A stretch of DNA of 18,770 nucleotides from assembly GCA_002479785.1 (NCBI GenBank), contig DLPD01000029.1:185271-204040 (forward strand). Reading direction: 5' to 3'. The translations under genes and the position numbers were made by a program. The stretch's first letter is position 1; each line of letters starts with the position of its first letter. The DNA is from Cytophagaceae bacterium UBA7467. Lineage in GTDB: Bacteria > Bacteroidota > Bacteroidia > Cytophagales > Spirosomataceae. The notes under the pieces are model-generated. The model made no database searches and had not been told where the DNA came from. It saw only the letters and a program-made list of their open reading frames with translations. Positions 16,372 through 18,770 of this stretch are shown here, piece after piece.

Positions 16372-17205
16372 TTAATCAAATAAAATCGTCTTGTTTTCGT
16401 GAATAAAAACGCGATCTTCGAGTACGAGTTGTAATGCTTTGGCCAAAACCATTTTTTCGACTTCTTTTCCCGCTTTCGACATTTGCTTCGCATCATAAGA
16501 GTGATTCACTGACACCACATCCTGACAAATAATTGGACCTTCATCTAGATCATCTGTCACAAAATGCGCCGTTGCGCCAATAATCTTCACACCTCGCTGA
16601 AAAGCTTGCTGGTACGGATTTGCTCCTACAAATGCGGGCAAAAAAGAATGATGAATATTGATCATTTTACCCAAATAAGCCGACGCAAAATCCGGAGTTA
16701 AAATGCGCATATACTTCGCTAGAACGATCAAATCAGGATTTTCCGCATCGATCAACTGCTTCAATTGCGCCTCATGTTCTTCTCGCGATAAACCTTCTGC
16801 AGGCAGGTGCGTGAATGGAATGGAAAATTGGGCACACAAAGGGGCCAAAACGGCGTGATTCCCCAATACACCCACGATAGTAAAAGGCATATCTTCGAAT
16901 TGAGATTTAATTAGTAAATCCCCTAAACAATGATGCTCTTTAGTCACGCATATGAATACACGCTTTTTAGCAGGTGGGATTACTTCCACTTGTGCATCGA
17001 AAGGTAAAACGACTTCAATATCCTGCTTCAAGGAAAGCAAATCAGTTGCTCCCGTAAAAGATACCCGCATAAAAAAGCGATCCTTTTGTTCATCCACAAA
17101 CTCATTAGTCTGAGTGACATTCACCAATTTCGAGAATAAGACCCCTGTTATTTTGTGAACTAATCCTTTCTCATCCTTGCATGAGATCTTAATTACGGTT
17201 TCCAT
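16372..17205 (-). CDS. purU: Formyltetrahydrofolate deformylase
   Basis: A 278-residue enzyme hydrolysing 10-formyl-THF to THF and formate, adjusting the one-carbon pool and feeding formate to purine synthesis. Residues about 3-75 are an ACT regulatory domain (IKISCKDEKGLVHKITGVLF). Residues 82-278 are a formyltransferase-fold domain with N183 and H185 in MINIHHSFLPAF and D221 in DEGPII, the conserved Asn-His-Asp set. I chose ATG 17205 (METVIKISC) because the in-frame extension to 17241 would translate through the -7 element at 17228-17235 and adds non-family residues. It is divergent from icd and 45 bp upstream of ffh. Confidence 0.95.
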   Translation of the reverse strand: METVIKISCKDEKGLVHKITGVLFSKLVNVTQTNEFVDEQKDRFFMRVSFTGATDLLSLKQDIEVVLPFDAQVEVIPPAKKRVFICVTKEHHCLGDLLIKSQFEDMPFTIVGVLGNHAVLAPLCAQFSIPFTHLPAEGLSREEHEAQLKQLIDAENPDLIVLAKYMRILTPDFASAYLGKMINIHHSFLPAFVGANPYQQAFQRGVKIIGATAHFVTDDLDEGPIICQDVVSVNHSYDAKQMSKAGKEVEKMVLAKALQLVLEDRVFIHENKTILFD

Positions 17206-17227
17206 CAAAAAAAAGCTAGCATTTTGA

Positions 17228-17235
17228 CAAAAATA
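17228..17235 (-). promoter_or_regulatory. -7 promoter element (TATTTTTG) for purU
   Basis: On the minus strand TATTTTTG matches TAnnTTTG exactly, 22 nt before the purU ATG at 17205. It predicts a leader of about 15 nt. A TTTT run about 19 nt further upstream is a weak -33 candidate. Confidence 0.55.
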
Positions 17236-17269
17236 CCCCAAAATAATGGAGGAAAAAAGATTTAGTCTT

Positions 17270-17277
17270 TACCTTTG
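17270..17277 (+). promoter_or_regulatory. -7 promoter element (TACCTTTG) for icd
   Basis: An exact TAnnTTTG match 40 nt upstream of the icd ATG at 17318, inside the 112-bp divergent gap shared with purU. The two -7 elements point away from each other, with 34 bp between them, so the two RNA polymerase sites would overlap in their -33 regions. Confidence 0.6.
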
Positions 17278-17317
17278 CAAGATTAACACAACCTATCAAA
17301 ATTTTGATATAACAAAA

Positions 17318-18547
17318 ATGGAAAAAATTAAAGTTGCCAACCCAGTCGTTGAATTAGACGGCGATGAGATGACTCGAATTATCTGGAAATTCATCAAGGA
17401 TAAATTAATCTTGCCTTATTTAGATCTAGACATTAAATACTATGATTTAGGTGTAGAATACCGCGATGAGACGAATGACCAAGTAACCATCGAAGCAGCT
17501 GAGGCAATCAAAAAATACGGTGTAGGTATCAAATGCGCTACCATCACTCCAGATGAGGCTCGTGTAGCTGAATTTGATTTGAAGCAAATGTGGAAATCAC
17601 CTAACGGAACGATTCGTAACATCCTAGATGGTACTGTTTTCCGTGAGCCAATCGTTTGCGCTAACGTTCCTCGTTTAGTTCCTAACTGGACTGCTCCTAT
17701 CATGATCGGTCGTCACGCGTTCGGTGATCAATACCGTGCAACTGATTTTGTAACCAAAGGAAAAGGTAAATTAACCGTTACATTCCAACCAGAAGATGGT
17801 GGTGCTGCGCAAACTTTCGAAGTATATAACTTCAAGGGTGATGGTGTTGCTATGACGATGTACAATACGGATGAATCGATTAAAGGTTTCGCACACTCTT
17901 GCTTTAACATGGCATTGAGCAAAGGCTGGCCTTTATACTTATCTACGAAAAATACGATCTTAAAGAAATACGATGGTCGTTTCAAAGATATATTCGAAGA
18001 GATCTACCAAGCAGATTACAAAGCGAAATTTGATGCAAAAGGTATCGTTTATGAGCACCGTTTGATCGATGACATGGTTGCTTCTGCGTTAAAGTGGAAC
18101 GGTAACTTTGTTTGGGCTTGTAAAAACTACGATGGAGACGTTCAATCTGATACTGTAGCTCAAGGTTTCGGTTCATTAGGTTTAATGACGTCTGTATTAA
18201 TTACTCCGGACGGAAAAGTGATGGAAGCAGAAGCTGCACACGGAACAGTGACTCGTCACTACCGCGATCACCAAGCTGGAAAACCCACTTCTACGAATCC
18301 AATCGCATCTATCTTCGCTTGGACACGAGGTTTAGAGTTCCGTGGTAAATTAGATAACAATGCGGCTTTGATTAATTTCTGCCAAACATTGGAAAAAGTA
18401 TGTGTTGAGACAGTAGAGTCTGGTAAAATGACCAAAGACTTAGCGGTTTGTATCCACGGCAACAAAGTAAACCACGGAGAACACTACTTATACACAGAAG
18501 AGTTCTTAGAGGCTTTAGATACGAATTTGAAAGCAGCTTTAGCGTAG
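17318..18547 (+). CDS. icd: NADP-dependent isocitrate dehydrogenase, eukaryote-like type
   Basis: A 409-residue TCA-cycle enzyme converting isocitrate to 2-oxoglutarate and CO2 with NADP+. It is of the type related to mitochondrial/cytosolic IDH1/2 rather than E. coli Icd. The isocitrate-binding residues fall at the same numbers as in human IDH1: S94 and N96 in KSPNGTIRN, R100, R109 in GTVFREPI, and R132 in IGRHAFGDQYR. The start is ATG 17318 (MEKIKVANPVVELDGDEMTR); an open frame back to 17246 would read through its own -7 element, so it is rejected. No SD is visible. The TAG stop is the first triplet of the repeat array that follows, and the intrinsic terminator lies about 110 bp downstream, so the array would be in the icd 3' UTR. 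Confidence 0.97.
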   Translation: MEKIKVANPVVELDGDEMTRIIWKFIKDKLILPYLDLDIKYYDLGVEYRDETNDQVTIEAAEAIKKYGVGIKCATITPDEARVAEFDLKQMWKSPNGTIRNILDGTVFREPIVCANVPRLVPNWTAPIMIGRHAFGDQYRATDFVTKGKGKLTVTFQPEDGGAAQTFEVYNFKGDGVAMTMYNTDESIKGFAHSCFNMALSKGWPLYLSTKNTILKKYDGRFKDIFEEIYQADYKAKFDAKGIVYEHRLIDDMVASALKWNGNFVWACKNYDGDVQSDTVAQGFGSLGLMTSVLITPDGKVMEAEAAHGTVTRHYRDHQAGKPTSTNPIASIFAWTRGLEFRGKLDNNAALINFCQTLEKVCVETVESGKMTKDLAVCIHGNKVNHGEHYLYTEEFLEALDTNLKAALA

Positions 18548-18650
18548 TCGCAGCAGGCGGCTTAGTCGACTTCGTCTTAGTCGTTGCTTCGCAACTTAGT
18601 CGAAAAAAAGTCGTCTCTTCGAGACTTAGTCGTTGCTTCGCAACTTAGTC
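18545..18650 (+). repeat. Array of short hairpins separated by TTAGTC (left arm)
   Basis: Exact TTAGTC occurs at 18562, 18577, 18596, 18626 and 18645, with a partial copy TAGTC at 18545 that includes the icd stop, and AAAGTC at 18607. Between copies lie small perfect palindromes with the loop TTC: GAC-TTC-GTC (18568-18576), GTTGC-TTC-GCAAC (18583-18595 and again 18632-18644) and GTCTC-TTC-GAGAC (18613-18625). The first interval can form GTCGC/GCGGC with one G-T pair and a 5-nt loop. The full unit is 19 nt (6-nt spacer plus 13-nt hairpin). A 26-bp segment (18576-18601) is repeated exactly at 18625-18650. It is not CRISPR: the constant part is 6 nt and the variable parts are self-complementary. 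Confidence 0.9.
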
Positions 18651-18656
18651 AAAGAG

Positions 18657-18692
18657 TCCGGAGGGGAAGAAATTCCCCTTCGGATTTTTTTT
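18657..18692 (+). terminator. Intrinsic terminator of icd, between the two repeat arms
   Basis: A 12-bp stem (TCCGGAGGGGAA 18657-18668 / TTCCCCTTCGGA 18673-18684, one G-T pair) with a GAAA loop, followed by eight T residues (18685-18692). The polarity is plus, matching icd. Confidence 0.93.
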
Positions 18693-18707
18693 GTGCTGGC
18701 ATTTTAT

Positions 18708-18768
18708 GACTAAATCGCACGGCGATGACTAAGGCGCAAAGCGCCGACTAAGTCCGCAGGACGACTAA
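18708..18768 (-). repeat. Array of short hairpins separated by GACTAA (right arm, inverted)
   Basis: GACTAA, the reverse complement of TTAGTC, occurs at 18708, 18727, 18746 and 18763 (spacings 19, 19 and 17). The intervals are perfect palindromes: ATCGC-ACG-GCGAT (18714-18726), GGCGC-AAA-GCGCC (18733-18745) and GTCC-GCA-GGAC (18752-18762). The architecture is the same as the left arm but on the opposite strand, with different stems and loops. It reaches to within 2 bases of the window end, so its full length and the gene beyond it are not seen. The 15 bases 18693-18707 between the terminator and this arm show nothing recognisable. Confidence 0.88.
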
Positions 18769-18770
18769 AC

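Noticed and set aside
17206..17241. N-terminal extension of purU
   Set aside because: It would translate through the -7 element at 17228-17235. The ACT domain starts right at METVIKISC.
17262..17267. TTAGTC upstream of icd, and GACTAA at 686-691, as further members of the repeat family
   Set aside because: Both are isolated hexamers without neighbouring 13-nt palindromes. Several chance copies are expected in a window of this size.
17246..17317. N-terminal extension of icd
   Set aside because: The extra residues do not belong to the family, and the -7 promoter element at 17270-17277 lies inside them. The family start MEKIKVANP begins at 17318.
18545..18770. CRISPR array
   Set aside because: The constant sequence is only 6 nt, the intervals are 9-13 nt and self-complementary, and orientation flips around a terminator. 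None of this fits CRISPR repeats and spacers, and no cas gene is present.
18545..18770. Integron attC sites
   Set aside because: attC sites are longer single folded sites with conserved core GTTRRRY ends and lie between cassettes. No such core or integrase is seen.

Overview
The window looks like chromosomal DNA of a member of the Bacteroidota, most likely order Cytophagales (the order is my inference). Supporting signs: start codons generally lack a Shine-Dalgarno sequence; several starts are preceded by the Bacteroidota-type -7 promoter element TAnnTTTG; there is a LytS/LytTR-type two-component pair; the secreted proteins are DUF1080 and sugar-dehydrogenase-like; and the isocitrate dehydrogenase is of the eukaryote-like NADP type. 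Most genes are housekeeping. I see no phage, plasmid, insertion sequence, tRNA or rRNA.

Layout. (1) 1-2143, minus strand: a secreted DUF1080/PA14-like protein followed 2 bp later by a secreted beta-propeller dehydrogenase-like protein that runs off the left edge. (2) 2290-4110, plus: a membrane sensor histidine kinase and its LytTR response regulator. (3) 4145-7892, plus: a polysaccharide flippase, a small coiled-coil protein, zapA and rny. The first three are joined by 4-bp stop/start overlaps, and a strong intrinsic terminator follows rny. (4) 7954-8385: a GNAT acetyltransferase placed directly behind that terminator. A bidirectional hairpin then separates it from (5) the minus-strand run ppa-sppA-bioB (11876 to 8435). 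(6) 11978-14991, plus: def and pheT. pheT converges on ffh with no bases between the two stop codons, and both stops lie in one palindrome. (7) 17205-14992, minus: purU then ffh. (8) 17318-18547, plus: icd, divergent from purU, with a -7 element on each side.

The most unusual part is 18545-18770. The icd stop codon opens a tandem array of very short perfect hairpins separated by the constant hexamer TTAGTC. The icd terminator follows. A second array in the opposite orientation (GACTAA plus hairpins) then continues to the window edge. Stem sequences differ between most units, but pairing, the 3-nt loop and a common 19-nt period are kept. I do not recognise a named family for this element and consider it the best candidate for something undescribed.

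There is no stretch over 300 bases without a gene. The longest is the terminal repeat region (223 bases). The other gaps are short and hold promoters or terminators where noted.
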